Of a stretch of DNA of 64,000 nucleotides, positions 44,725 through 53,675 are shown one piece after another. A program made the translations under genes and the position numbers. The notes under the pieces were generated by a model. That model was not told the DNA's origin. It did not search any database and saw only the letters and a program-made list of their open reading frames with translations. This DNA is from GAS368 sp965227745. GTDB taxonomy: Bacteria > Verrucomicrobiota > Verrucomicrobiia > Opitutales > Opitutaceae. Numbering within the stretch: position 1 is the stretch's first letter; every line of letters begins with the position of its first letter. The stretch lies in contig OZ245769.1 of the NCBI GenBank assembly GCA_965227745.1, positions 3,534,001 through 3,598,000 of the forward strand. The letters are read 5' to 3'.

Positions 44725-45753
44725 TTACGGGCCCGAAGGGCTCACCACCACTTGCACCACGTCGAGCGCGGGCAAGATCGGATTCTCCGCCGGCGTCACG
44801 GTGGAGTTAGCCGCCGCTTGGACGGCCGTCGCGCTGACATTCAAAGATGTGTTTGAAACGGCCGTCGTCACCGAAGTCGCCACGGCGGCCTGCACTGCCG
44901 CGCCACCACCGGGACTGCTCTTTTCCGCCCCGGCTACAGCGGCCTGCGTGATCACCGAGACAGCGGAGGAAGCGTTGCCGCCGAGACCCGGGGCGGAGGC
45001 CGTCACCACTTTCGCCGCGATCTCGGCGGCGCGAGAGGGCGATGCTTCCGCGGCGGCCGAGACCACGGCGGCCAGCACCACATTGTTCTGTTGGGCGGAG
45101 CCGCCGAGCCCGAGGCCAATCGTCGTCGCGATGGAAACCGCGGCATCGGCAAAGGTCTGCGCGAGGCTGGGATTCGCCGCGACGGCTTGCGCGACCGTCA
45201 TGGCACTGGACCCGCTCGAAACCTGGCCGAGGGCCACCGTGATCGGGCCCGTGTCGGTGATGAAAGTGACCAAGCCGCTCATAGTGCTGACGGTGGCATT
45301 GCCCTGGTCTTGCGAGACGATGACGGCGAAGACGGTCCCATGCGCGACTGCGATGCCCTTGGGCGTGCGCACGCGATATTCGGTGATGTCTTTTTTGTCC
45401 GGATTGAGCGTAGTCACGACGCCACCCTTGCGGAGATTCAGCACGGTAGTCTCCTTGACCGCTTTGCTGTTCTCGATGGTTGCCGCGAGATTCTCAATGG
45501 AAAGTTCGGACTCGGCTTGGACGACCGCGACGGTGCCGTCAAAGAAGCGGAGGGTGACCTCGGCCCCGGGTGGGGTGATGATCTGGGCATTGACGGCCAA
45601 GGTGGCCTGCGCCTTCAGTCCCGCGGAGCCGCCGCCGCTGACCGTCGGGGTGCCCTTGACGGCGATGACCGTAGCGGTGCGCGGGACGACCTCGGCTCGA
45701 AGCGCGACGCAAAGGAAGGAGCAAAAAGCAAAAAGGTAGGCGGCGTATTTCAT
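44725..45753 (-). CDS. Secreted FecR-domain protein
   Basis: This 342-residue protein has a signal peptide (MKYAAYLFAFCSFLCVALRA). A FecR-like domain follows, with TPPGAEVTLRFFDGTVAVVQ, SELSIENLA and YRVRTPKGIAVAHGTVFAVI. The C-terminal half is a low-complexity Ala/Val/Ser/Thr stretch with repeated AA.A.A units and no clear fold. It is not next to a sigma factor, so it is unlikely to be a classical iron-signalling anti-sigma factor; many secreted FecR proteins in this phylum act alone. It is divergent from the O-antigen ligase gene. Confidence 0.78.
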   Translation of the reverse strand: MKYAAYLFAFCSFLCVALRAEVVPRTATVIAVKGTPTVSGGGSAGLKAQATLAVNAQIITPPGAEVTLRFFDGTVAVVQAESELSIENLAATIENSKAVKETTVLNLRKGGVVTTLNPDKKDITEYRVRTPKGIAVAHGTVFAVIVSQDQGNATVSTMSGLVTFITDTGPITVALGQVSSGSSAMTVAQAVAANPSLAQTFADAAVSIATTIGLGLGGSAQQNNVVLAAVVSAAAEASPSRAAEIAAKVVTASAPGLGGNASSAVSVITQAAVAGAEKSSPGGGAAVQAAVATSVTTAVSNTSLNVSATAVQAAANSTVTPAENPILPALDVVQVVVSPSGP

Positions 45754-45926
45754 CGCTAAAAATGCTCGCGGTGGAGCGGTCGAGAAATGTCATAGCCCCG
45801 AGGCGACTCAAGCCGCAAATCTCCTCTCGCCCAGCCGCCATTGATATTCACTTCGCTATGGAGCCCGGCGCGTTATATTAGGATTTGATTGTACTAAATC
45901 CGTCGGACGCGATTTCACCAACCGCT

Positions 45927-47333
45927 ATGCGCCCCCGCCCCACCCCTGTCGCCCGCGCGGGCGAGTCTTTGCCGTTGAGCGCGGCGGAGGTCGGGTTGAC
46001 TGTGCAAACGCTCGCCTTGGTCGTATTTTCCTCGTGGGCCTTTGGCGGGGTGCATGCGTGGGCCCAGGAGTGGATTCTCGGGCTGGCCGTCGCCGGCTTA
46101 CCGTTGATGCTGATCACGATGCGTGGCGAGGTGCGCGCGACGCTCTGGGCCCTGCTCCCGCTCGCCGGCTGGCTCTGTTTCCTCGGGATCGCCCTGGCCA
46201 ATCCCAGCCATGAGCCCGGGGCTAGTGGCGGCTGGCTGCCGCGCCCCGGCTGGATTCGCTGGTTGCCGACGACGGTCGATCGCGCGCATACGCTCGCCGA
46301 AGCTCCCGTCTGGATCGCGGTCCTGCTGCAGGCGGCGGTCTTGCACCGCACGCTGCGCCATGAACGCGCCGTGCGAATAATCTGGGCGGGCATCGCCCTG
46401 AACGGGTTCGCGCTGGCCGCGGTCGGCGGCGTGTTTCACTTCAACGGCGAGGGGAAGCTGCCCGGGATGGACGCCGCACCGGCCTACTCCTTTGCGACGT
46501 TTTACTATAAGAATCACTGGGCGGCGTTCGGCGCGCTGGCGGCGCTGGCGAGTCTTGGTCTCGCGCTCAGGTCCGCGTCACGGGCACTCGCGGGAGATCC
46601 GCCGGCTCGGCAGCAGGTGCTGGTGTTTAGCGCGGCGGCGCTGCTGACGCTGACGACGCTGCCGTTGCCGGGCTCGCGGTCGGGAGTCCTCCTCGCCGGC
46701 GTGATTTTACTCGGAGCGGCGATCATGGCCCTTCGCAAAATCCTCGCGGCGCGCGGCGTGGCGCGGCGCTGGCGGGCGTGGCTGCTCACCTCGGCCTTGG
46801 CGGCCGCCGGGGTGGTCGCCCTCGGCGTCGATGCATATCTGCCACAGGCCCGCCTAGACCTCGCGAAAACACGCGATCAAATCGAACGCCGCACCGAGGC
46901 CGACCCCCGTCCCGCCGTGAGCCGCGACACGTGGCGCATGGCCCAGGCCCGCCCGTGGTTCGGCTGGGGCCCGGGCACCTTCGAAGTCGTGTTTCCGATA
47001 TTTCAAGGCGACTACTTCCGCGACGCGCAGGGCAAGCCCATCGCGCGCTTCAAGTACGCGCACGACGACTGGCTGCAACTGCTGGCGGAAGCCGGCATCG
47101 TCGGCGCCCTGTGGTGGCTCGTGCCGATGGGCTGGCTAGCGTGGCGGGCATGGCGCACCGGCAGTACGGTGGCCCGCTGGGGACTCTTTGGCTGTGGGCT
47201 GATCGCGGGCTACGCGTGGTTCGACTTCCCGTTTCACAATCCCGCGGTGCTCATCGTCTGGACGGTAATGCTCACTACGGCGCAGCGTTGGCGGGCGAGC
47301 GGCGGTGAGCCGTCCCTCGCCGCAAGGGCCTGA
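45927..47333 (+). CDS. O-antigen ligase / polymerase family membrane protein
   Basis: This 468-residue inner-membrane protein has about ten hydrophobic segments. It carries the Wzy_C/O-antigen-ligase hallmark in a periplasmic loop followed by KYAHDDWLQLLAEAGIVGAL, where His-Asp and the glycine-rich turn are typical. NHWAAFGALAALASLGLAL and PLPGSRSGVLLAGVILLG match the preceding region. It probably polymerises or ligates the exopolysaccharide exported by the genes to its right. An upstream in-frame TTG at 45885 adds 14 residues; I prefer the ATG at 45927. It converges with the BY-kinase gene, leaving only 13 bases. Confidence 0.85.
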   Translation: MRPRPTPVARAGESLPLSAAEVGLTVQTLALVVFSSWAFGGVHAWAQEWILGLAVAGLPLMLITMRGEVRATLWALLPLAGWLCFLGIALANPSHEPGASGGWLPRPGWIRWLPTTVDRAHTLAEAPVWIAVLLQAAVLHRTLRHERAVRIIWAGIALNGFALAAVGGVFHFNGEGKLPGMDAAPAYSFATFYYKNHWAAFGALAALASLGLALRSASRALAGDPPARQQVLVFSAAALLTLTTLPLPGSRSGVLLAGVILLGAAIMALRKILAARGVARRWRAWLLTSALAAAGVVALGVDAYLPQARLDLAKTRDQIERRTEADPRPAVSRDTWRMAQARPWFGWGPGTFEVVFPIFQGDYFRDAQGKPIARFKYAHDDWLQLLAEAGIVGALWWLVPMGWLAWRAWRTGSTVARWGLFGCGLIAGYAWFDFPFHNPAVLIVWTVMLTTAQRWRASGGEPSLAARA

Positions 47334-47346
47334 AGCCCCCGCGACA

Positions 47347-49530
47347 TCAGCTCGTCTCTTCGTCCTGCTTGTAGTGCTTGGAGTAGTATTTGGAGCTATT
47401 GTAGCCGTAACCCTTGTAGTAGTAGCCGCTGCCGAACCCGGTGGGCATCGCATTGAGGACGATCCCGGGAAATTCCAGCCCCGTCTGCTGCAAGCGCGAG
47501 ATCACTTCGCGGACGGCATTGCGCGACACAGCGTTAAACCGGCAGACGTAGATGAGTTCGTGGCTGACCTTGGCAAAGGCCAGGGCGTCAGGGAAAATTC
47601 CCACCGGCGGCGTATCGATAATCACCACGTCGAATTTCTGCTGCAGCGCCGCGAGGAGGCCGGAGAGATGCGCCCCCTCCATCAATTCGGTGCCCTTGCG
47701 GCTGATGCCGCCCGCGCTTAACACAAACAACCCCGGCTGCACTTCCGCGATGCGGAGGTTGTCATCGGTGAGCAAATCGCCGTCGAGTTTCCCGCCGGCA
47801 TTGAGCCAGCGCATGATGCCCCGGTCGCTCGGCAAGCCGTACTGGCGGTGCTGCTTGGGTCGCCGCAAATCGCCGTCGATCACGAGCGTCCGGTGGCCAT
47901 GGGCCACGAAGCATGCCGCCAGATTTGCGGCGACAAAGCTCTTGCCCTCGCCGGGTACGGTGCTCGTGACGACGAGGGTCTTGGGCGGATCGATCTTGGA
48001 GTTCAGCTTGAGCTGGGCGTAGAGCGCGCGGAACTGCTCGGAGGCGCCCTCGTCCACTTCCGACTTCACGAGGAACGGCCGATCTTTCTCGGGGACATCG
48101 CGGACCGACCCGATCTCACCAAGCACGGCGGTGCGAAGAAAATACTCCACGTCGAACGAGCTACGGATGCGCCCAAACAATATCTCGGCCCCAAACGGAT
48201 AGCCGAAAAACACCGTCAGCGCCACGGCCAAGGTCACGAGGATCGTCGTGGAAAGATTGGGCGACGAGGGCGCTCCCGGTGGCGTGGCGAGGGAGGAGAT
48301 CTTGAGATTAACCCCGCGTAACTGCGCGGTGGTCGTCGCGTCGTTTAAGCGGGTCATCGTCTGCGCATAGGTGGCTTTGTGGCTTTCCACCGTGCTGCGC
48401 AAAATGGAGTACTCCACGCCCAGTTGATCGAGATTGAGCGCCGCCTTTTCCGCTTTCGCGAGTTGTTCGGCGAGTTGCTTCTCCTCGGCCAAACTCTTTT
48501 CGCGCTGGTCGCGCAGGCTCGCCAACACAGATTCGACCTGCTCGTCGCGCGCTTTTTCGAGGGCCGCAATCGAGCGTTGATTTTCCTCCATCGCGGGATG
48601 GCGGCGACCATAGCGCTCGGCCATCACGGCGCGCTTGCCGCGCAAATCCGCCAGCCGGCGGGTGATGTCCACCAAGCTGTCAGAGCCGGTGATCGCCGCG
48701 AGTTGCGCCGAGTCGCCCCCGCGTTTGACCACCGCCTCCGCCTGCGCGAGACGCGCCTCGATCGTGATACGCGCGAGGCGCGCCGTGGTCGCGCTGGCGT
48801 TGAGCGACTTCAGGTTATCCACGATGATGTTCTGATTCGCCTCGAGGGAGACCAGCGTGTACTTCTGCCGGTAGTCTTGGAGTTTCCGCTCCGCATCCTC
48901 GGCCTTCTTGCGCAATTGCTCCGCCTGATCGCGGAGAAAGCCCAGCGAGGCATCATTGGCCGCGTTGCTGCGCTCGAAAATATACCGGACAAAGAGCTCC
49001 GCGTAGCGATTGGCCAGCAGCGCCGAGGCCTTGGGATTCCGCGTCGTCGCCGTGATCGAAAGCAGCATGGTATTGCGCGGCCGCTCGAAGCCCATCGCGC
49101 CGTGAACGACGTGCTCCAGGGGCGTCGCTGATGCGGACGGCGCCTGCTGCCCCGCTCCGGGCGAGAGTAACAAGTTCTTCTCCTCCGGCGTCAGCGAAGC
49201 CGCTACGCGTTGCGCCATTTCGATGCCCTTGATCTGCTCGATGCGGGTCATCAACGACACATCCGTCTGATAATAATCCCAGTCGGTCGTGCCCTCCACC
49301 CGGCTCTCGCTCTTCTCCAAAAAGAGCGTGGCTTGGGCGGTATACAGCTTCGTCCGCCGCATCTGCTGCCACGCCGTCAGCGTGGCCGCGACCAGCATCA
49401 GCGCGGTCGCCACGAGGAGGTGCGAGCGCAGGACGATCAGGGTATGTTGAAACCCTTGGGCGGTCGATGCAGCGGCCTCACCCGGCGAGGGGTCCGACTC
49501 AGGAAGAGGCATCACGGAGGGATGCTTCAT
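47347..49530 (-). CDS. Polysaccharide co-polymerase / BY-kinase (Wzc-like)
   Basis: This 727-residue inner-membrane protein probably controls chain length and export of the exopolysaccharide. It has an N-terminal membrane segment (VATALMLVAATLTAW), a Wzz domain, a long coiled-coil of about 220 residues, and a second membrane segment (ILVTLAVALTVFFGYPFGAE). The cytoplasmic tyrosine-kinase domain has Walker A TSTVPGEGKSFVAANLAACF, Walker A' VIDGDLRRP and Walker B FDVVIIDTPP. The tail has ten tyrosines in YYYKGYGYNSSKYYSKHYKQ, the site of autophosphorylation in this family. The ATG at 49530 is preferred over an upstream start. Confidence 0.93.
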   Translation of the reverse strand: MKHPSVMPLPESDPSPGEAAASTAQGFQHTLIVLRSHLLVATALMLVAATLTAWQQMRRTKLYTAQATLFLEKSESRVEGTTDWDYYQTDVSLMTRIEQIKGIEMAQRVAASLTPEEKNLLLSPGAGQQAPSASATPLEHVVHGAMGFERPRNTMLLSITATTRNPKASALLANRYAELFVRYIFERSNAANDASLGFLRDQAEQLRKKAEDAERKLQDYRQKYTLVSLEANQNIIVDNLKSLNASATTARLARITIEARLAQAEAVVKRGGDSAQLAAITGSDSLVDITRRLADLRGKRAVMAERYGRRHPAMEENQRSIAALEKARDEQVESVLASLRDQREKSLAEEKQLAEQLAKAEKAALNLDQLGVEYSILRSTVESHKATYAQTMTRLNDATTTAQLRGVNLKISSLATPPGAPSSPNLSTTILVTLAVALTVFFGYPFGAEILFGRIRSSFDVEYFLRTAVLGEIGSVRDVPEKDRPFLVKSEVDEGASEQFRALYAQLKLNSKIDPPKTLVVTSTVPGEGKSFVAANLAACFVAHGHRTLVIDGDLRRPKQHRQYGLPSDRGIMRWLNAGGKLDGDLLTDDNLRIAEVQPGLFVLSAGGISRKGTELMEGAHLSGLLAALQQKFDVVIIDTPPVGIFPDALAFAKVSHELIYVCRFNAVSRNAVREVISRLQQTGLEFPGIVLNAMPTGFGSGYYYKGYGYNSSKYYSKHYKQDEETS

Positions 49531-49640
49531 GACGTCTCGGAATGTTGAACGGCGCAGCCCACACCGAACGCCGCCGGCCGGCCAAAGCACCGCGTCGCCC
49601 GGAGCAAACTGAGTTGATTCGATGTCGGCATGAGTCGCCT

Positions 49641-50279
49641 TTAGAACACGCGCTCGGGCACAAAGACCACGTCTCCCGGCTGGAGAGAAAACCCCTCACC
49701 GCCGCCGCCTTTGCCATCGATCATTTTCTCGACGTTGACCGTAAAGGACTGCTCCGCGCCGCTCTCATCTTTGCGGGTCACGCGCACGGCGTCGCTCTTG
49801 GCAATCCGGTTAAAGCCACCGGCGGAGGTGATGGCCTCGACGATCGGCATCGCGCTCGATTCCGGCGGAAAGAGTTGCTTGCCCTGCCGGACGACCTGCC
49901 CGAGCACCATGATCTCCTTGGGGCTGTACTCGACCACCGTCAGCACGACCTCCGGCCGGATAAAGATCTCCCCGTCGACGTACCGCTTGACGATCAAATC
50001 TTGGACGGCCGAGACGGTCAGCCCCGCCACCTTGATTGAGCCGAGCAGCGGTACATTGATCTGCCCGGCGCCATCCACGCGGCGGTCGACACTCACGTCG
50101 GCTTCGCCATGCACCCCGATCCGCACGAGGTCGCGCGGAAACAAGCGATACTGACTGGCGGTAGCCGACTTCTCCTCCGCTCGCAGCACACTGGTGACCA
50201 GAAAGCCCAGGACCACGCCAAGCAACGCTCCAGTGTGAACCGCAGCGGTGAGGATTCCTCGTGCACCCCAGACTCTCAT
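49641..50279 (-). CDS. Polysaccharide export protein (Wza-like)
   Basis: This 212-residue protein has an N-terminal membrane segment, which could be a signal peptide or anchor, then the polysaccharide export domain YRLFPRDLVRIGVHGEADVS...GQINVPLLGSIKVAGLT. An SLBB-type stretch follows: VVEYSPKEIMVLGQVVRQG and PIVEAITSAGGFNRIAKSD. It is shorter than E. coli Wza (379 residues) and lacks a lipobox, so it may be one layer of a multi-part export channel. It sits between the barrel and kinase genes on the same strand. Confidence 0.88.
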   Translation of the reverse strand: MRVWGARGILTAAVHTGALLGVVLGFLVTSVLRAEEKSATASQYRLFPRDLVRIGVHGEADVSVDRRVDGAGQINVPLLGSIKVAGLTVSAVQDLIVKRYVDGEIFIRPEVVLTVVEYSPKEIMVLGQVVRQGKQLFPPESSAMPIVEAITSAGGFNRIAKSDAVRVTRKDESGAEQSFTVNVEKMIDGKGGGGEGFSLQPGDVVFVPERVF

Positions 50280-50294
50280 GCGGCCCGACAAAAA

Positions 50295-51449
50295 CTAGAA
50301 ACGCATCGCAATACCAGCACCGATGTTCAGGCGGGAGTAATCGGAGAATGCGAGCGGCGAGTTGTTCCGGCGCCAGCCCACGGAGAAGTCGGCCGAGATG
50401 TTTTCCTTAATCGTGATATTGGTGCGCACACGCATCGAGTAGCCGTCGTCCGTCCGGTTGCCCACCCGGGCAAATGCCGCGTAGTTATCGTTGGTGTAGC
50501 CCGCGCTCTCCTCGATGGTGATTTTCTGCGTGATCGGCTGCGAGGCCGTCAGCATGGCGTAGAAGGACTTAAGCGACTGGTCGGCCGCGCTCACCCGCAG
50601 CGTGCGATTGAGCACCAGCGTGACCGTGTTCTTCTCCGCCGAGGTCCACGTGACGCGGTTGGAGAGGTACAAGCCGGAGTTGTCGTCGAAACCCGCGCCG
50701 TTGAACTGCCGGTCGATGAGGCCGATGCTCACTTCACCGGTCACCTTGGGCGCAATTTCGCCTTCAAAGCCCACGGTGTAGCGCCAGTCCTTCGAGGCGG
50801 GACTGCGGTGGCCCGGCGCGCGATTATCCGTCCACCACTCCGCCCGGGTGACACCGGCTAGCAGGGTGAGCTTGGGCGAGTACACATGCACCGCATTCAG
50901 ACCAACCTCATAGTTCAGGACGTCGCTATAGCCACGTGAAAGGTAGTTGCTATTACCATAAGCGCCCGTCACGCGAAACCCGAGCTTTTCGCTAAACAGT
51001 TGCTGTAAAGACCCGTCTAGCACGACGTCGTTCGAGCTGGTCCGGTCGTTCAGCGTCTCATTGGCCAACGTGTTCCGCCGATAGCTGGCATTACCGCGAA
51101 GATCGGTTTTATCGGAGGGCAGGTAACCAAACTTACCCATCACATAAGGATCGATCGAATTTTGGTCGTCGTGATCGGCAAAGGCGTAAGCCGTAAAGCC
51201 GGCCGCAGCTTCCGTCGTAAACACGCTCGCATCGCGTACATAACGCACGCCGCCATCAACCGTACCCACAAGGTCGCTCACCTCGGAACTGCTGACGAAA
51301 ATATTCGAATCGTAGTCGAGCCGGGCGCTGCCAGTCCCGACAATCCGGCCATGGCCGAAGGGGATCGCCGCCACCGCCGTAGATGCGGCAGCGAATCCGG
51401 CCAGCACGGTCGCGACGAGCGTGGAGAAACGAGAAGCGGACCAGTTCAT
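50295..51449 (-). CDS. Outer-membrane beta-barrel protein of the exopolysaccharide locus
   Basis: The ATG at 51449 gives MNWSASRFSTLVATVLAGFA, then a cleavage near TAVAAIP. The 384-residue protein ends in phenylalanine (NIGAGIAMRF), and the mature part consists of repeated amphipathic strands such as SARLDYDSNIFVSSSEVSD and YTVGFEGEIAPKVTGEVSIG. It resembles the large barrels next to wza/wzc-type genes in many bacteria, possibly the outer-membrane porin for the polymer. Only 15 bases separate it from the export protein. Confidence 0.82.
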   Translation of the reverse strand: MNWSASRFSTLVATVLAGFAAASTAVAAIPFGHGRIVGTGSARLDYDSNIFVSSSEVSDLVGTVDGGVRYVRDASVFTTEAAAGFTAYAFADHDDQNSIDPYVMGKFGYLPSDKTDLRGNASYRRNTLANETLNDRTSSNDVVLDGSLQQLFSEKLGFRVTGAYGNSNYLSRGYSDVLNYEVGLNAVHVYSPKLTLLAGVTRAEWWTDNRAPGHRSPASKDWRYTVGFEGEIAPKVTGEVSIGLIDRQFNGAGFDDNSGLYLSNRVTWTSAEKNTVTLVLNRTLRVSAADQSLKSFYAMLTASQPITQKITIEESAGYTNDNYAAFARVGNRTDDGYSMRVRTNITIKENISADFSVGWRRNNSPLAFSDYSRLNIGAGIAMRF

Positions 51450-51595
51450 GGAGGTTGCGAAAGTAGAACGCGCCAAATGCGCACTAGACCGCGAAAACAA
51501 ACTTCGCGAAACTGAATGTCGATAGCAAAATCGATACCTTTACTCCATCGCGAGCGCCATTTCTCTACGGAGACTACGCAGTGATACCTACGAGG

Positions 51596-51639
51596 TACCG
51601 TGAGCCACCCACCCTACGGTATGTATACTACGCATTATA
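51596..51639 (-). promoter_or_regulatory. Candidate promoter and operator of the export operon
   Basis: The reverse strand reads TATAAT at 51634-51639, a perfect -10 box for the barrel-export-kinase operon, though no good -35 box is seen at the right distance. An inverted repeat TACCGT (51596-51601) / ACGGTA (51616-51621) lies just downstream of it and could bind a regulator. The rest of the 345-base gap to 51794 shows no gene. Confidence 0.4.
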
Positions 51640-51794
51640 ACGAGATTCGAGAAATCCCCCCGACCGCTCACACCCGTCGCCTCCGAACTCGTGAGCACCG
51701 GGCCTCTGCCTGGGTTTGATTCAGTCTGAACCGCGAATTTTCCTCTCTTCGCTGGCCTCGCGGAACGCAAACCCGCAGCCTCCGCCGCGAACCG

Positions 51795-52952
51795 ATGAAT
51801 CCGGCCCTCGCGCACTCGTCGCCCGAACTCCGACTTCTCCTGTCGCTATTGCGCCGGGCCCTCGGTGGCACACCCCTGGAGCCGCCCGCGCCCTCGGCCA
51901 TTCGGTGGGATGTTTTTCTGACGACGGTGGAGCGGCATCGGGTCGGCGCGTTTCTCCATCATCGCACCGCCGAGCATTTGGCGGCGCTCTGCCCGGACGA
52001 AGTACGAGAACATCTCCAAGCCCTCGCCGCCGACAACACGCGGCGGGCGCTCGCGCAAGCCGCCGAGCAGATTCGGTTGACCAAGCTGCTCGAAGCCGAG
52101 CACATCCCGGTGCTTACGATCAAAGGCCTGCCCCTGGCGCGGACCCTGTACGGCGACATCGGCATCCGGCACGTCGGCGACGTCGATCTCATGGTCCCGC
52201 CCAACGCAGCGGCGAGGGCGGATGCGATTTTGCGCGCGACGGGCCTGCGGCGCATCCGGCCCGACTTCGAACTGACCCCGCGGCAGACCGCGCGCTACCT
52301 CGCCGCGAATCATGATTTCGAATACCTCCGCGAATCGCCCCACCGGCGGATCGAGGTGCTGTGGCGGCTCGATGGCTTCTCCGATTCCGGCGAGGTAGGG
52401 GCGCAAACATCATCCGCGATTCTGGGAGGCCATCCGATCCAAACGCTCGAGCCGGAGCTCAATGCGCTCTATCTTTTCCAACACGCCACCCGCCACATCT
52501 GGTTCCGCCTGTTCTGGCTCGTTGATATCGCCCTGCTGCTCCGCACGCCGCTCGACTGGACCGCGTTGATGGCTCGCGCCCGCGCGCTGGGAGTGGAGCG
52601 CCCCCTCCTGCAGGGCGGGCAGTTACTGGAAGAGTGCCTCGGCCTGCCCGCGCCTGCGGCGCTCCGCCCATGGCCGGATGAAGTCCGCTTGCTCGCCGCC
52701 ACCACGCGCGAGGCTTGGCGCCAAATCCGCCGCGAACCGCAGCCGCACGAGCGCCTCGCCGAGTGGACGCGCCAAGTCGCCTATCGTGTACAAATGCAAA
52801 GCCGCCCGGCGGAAAAATTCCGCACGCTGGCGCCGCACTTGTTTTCGTCGGAGAGTTGGCGGATGTGGTCCCTGCCCGATCGTTGGTTTTTCCTCTACTA
52901 TCCGGCCACGCCCTTGCTCTGGGCGTGGCGCCGCCTGCGTCGCCGCGGATGA
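51795..52952 (+). CDS. Nucleotidyltransferase-family protein of lasso-type clusters (NTP_transf_5-like)
   Basis: This 385-residue protein resembles the NTP_transf_5 family. It has TIKGLPLARTLYGDIGIRHV followed by GDVDLMVPP (residues 128-136), whose GDxD is the metal-binding pair of a polymerase-beta-type fold. Members accompany lasso-peptide genes, where one is reported (from memory, in the pseudomycoidin pathway) to add a sugar to a phosphorylated peptide. The stop overlaps the B2 peptidase start (ATGA), a strong sign of a shared pathway. The 751-residue fusion downstream has a decayed region of this kind. Confidence 0.82.
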   Translation: MNPALAHSSPELRLLLSLLRRALGGTPLEPPAPSAIRWDVFLTTVERHRVGAFLHHRTAEHLAALCPDEVREHLQALAADNTRRALAQAAEQIRLTKLLEAEHIPVLTIKGLPLARTLYGDIGIRHVGDVDLMVPPNAAARADAILRATGLRRIRPDFELTPRQTARYLAANHDFEYLRESPHRRIEVLWRLDGFSDSGEVGAQTSSAILGGHPIQTLEPELNALYLFQHATRHIWFRLFWLVDIALLLRTPLDWTALMARARALGVERPLLQGGQLLEECLGLPAPAALRPWPDEVRLLAATTREAWRQIRREPQPHERLAEWTRQVAYRVQMQSRPAEKFRTLAPHLFSSESWRMWSLPDRWFFLYYPATPLLWAWRRLRRRG

Positions 52953-53407
52953 AACGCCTCGCGTTATTTTTCCACCGTTCCCCGCGCGAGCGCGGCCTCT
53001 GGATCGAGGCCGTGCTGTGGCTCATCTGGGCCAAGTTCCTCGTGCACGGCGTGCCGTTTCGCTGGGTCGCGCCGCGGATCGGACGCAACAATGTCGAAAC
53101 GCCCGCCACGATCACACCCGCCGAACGCGCCCTCGCCGGTGAAATCTCCTGGGCGGTGGAAGCCGCCGCCCGCCATGTGCCGCTCGGCTTCGTTTGCCTG
53201 CCGCAGGCCATGGCGGCCAAGTGGATGCTCCGCCGCCGACACCTGCCGAGCACGCTGTACCTCGGCGTCGCCACCGACCCCACGCGCAAAGCCTCCCTCC
53301 TCGCGCATGCGTGGCTGCGAGCCGGAGATAAAATCGTCACCGGTGCTGCCGAAGCCCAGCGCCACCGCAAGCTCGCGGCCTTCGGCGACCCGCCCGACGC
53401 GACATAA
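52949..53407 (+). CDS. Lasso peptide leader peptidase, B2 (transglutaminase-like)
   Basis: B2 proteins cut the leader off a lasso precursor. The 152-residue protein has the family signature VCLPQAMAAKWMLRRRHLPS, which holds the catalytic Cys, then LYLGV and the His-containing LLAHAWLRAGDKIVTGA; the Asp after the glycine is likely the third residue. Length is about right for a B2 without fused B1. The start overlaps the upstream nucleotidyltransferase stop. No B1/RRE protein is fused or adjacent. Confidence 0.9.
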   Translation: MKRLALFFHRSPRERGLWIEAVLWLIWAKFLVHGVPFRWVAPRIGRNNVETPATITPAERALAGEISWAVEAAARHVPLGFVCLPQAMAAKWMLRRRHLPSTLYLGVATDPTRKASLLAHAWLRAGDKIVTGAAEAQRHRKLAAFGDPPDAT

Positions 53408-53423
53408 TAACAAATAAATTTCT

Positions 53424-53675
53424 AACCGCGAAGGAAGCGAAGAGGCGCGAAGGTGAAAATTCTATGTTCTCTGTGCCTCTGTGTCTCTGTGGTTCAATCC
53501 CAAACCGTACATCTAAGGCAATGAACCACAGAGACACGGAGACACAGAGAATGGAGCAGGAGCGGCTTCTTCCCTTTCTTCCCGGCCTTCCTGTTCAATT
53601 TCTCATCACGACCACTCGCGGCGCCCCTCGTAAATCACACCGCGCCTTCGCGTCTCCTTCGCGCTCTTCGCGGTT
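53424..53675. repeat. Nested inverted repeats of dispersed phrases
   Basis: The outer arms 53424-53453 (AACCGCGAAGGAAGCGAAGA then GGCGCGAAGG) and 53645-53675 are reverse complements. The inner arms 53466-53495 (GTTCTCTGTGCCTCTGTGTC then TCTGTGGTTC) and 53523-53552 are reverse complements as well. The right outer arm ends at the stop codon of the next gene. No gene is seen in between. Confidence 0.75.
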
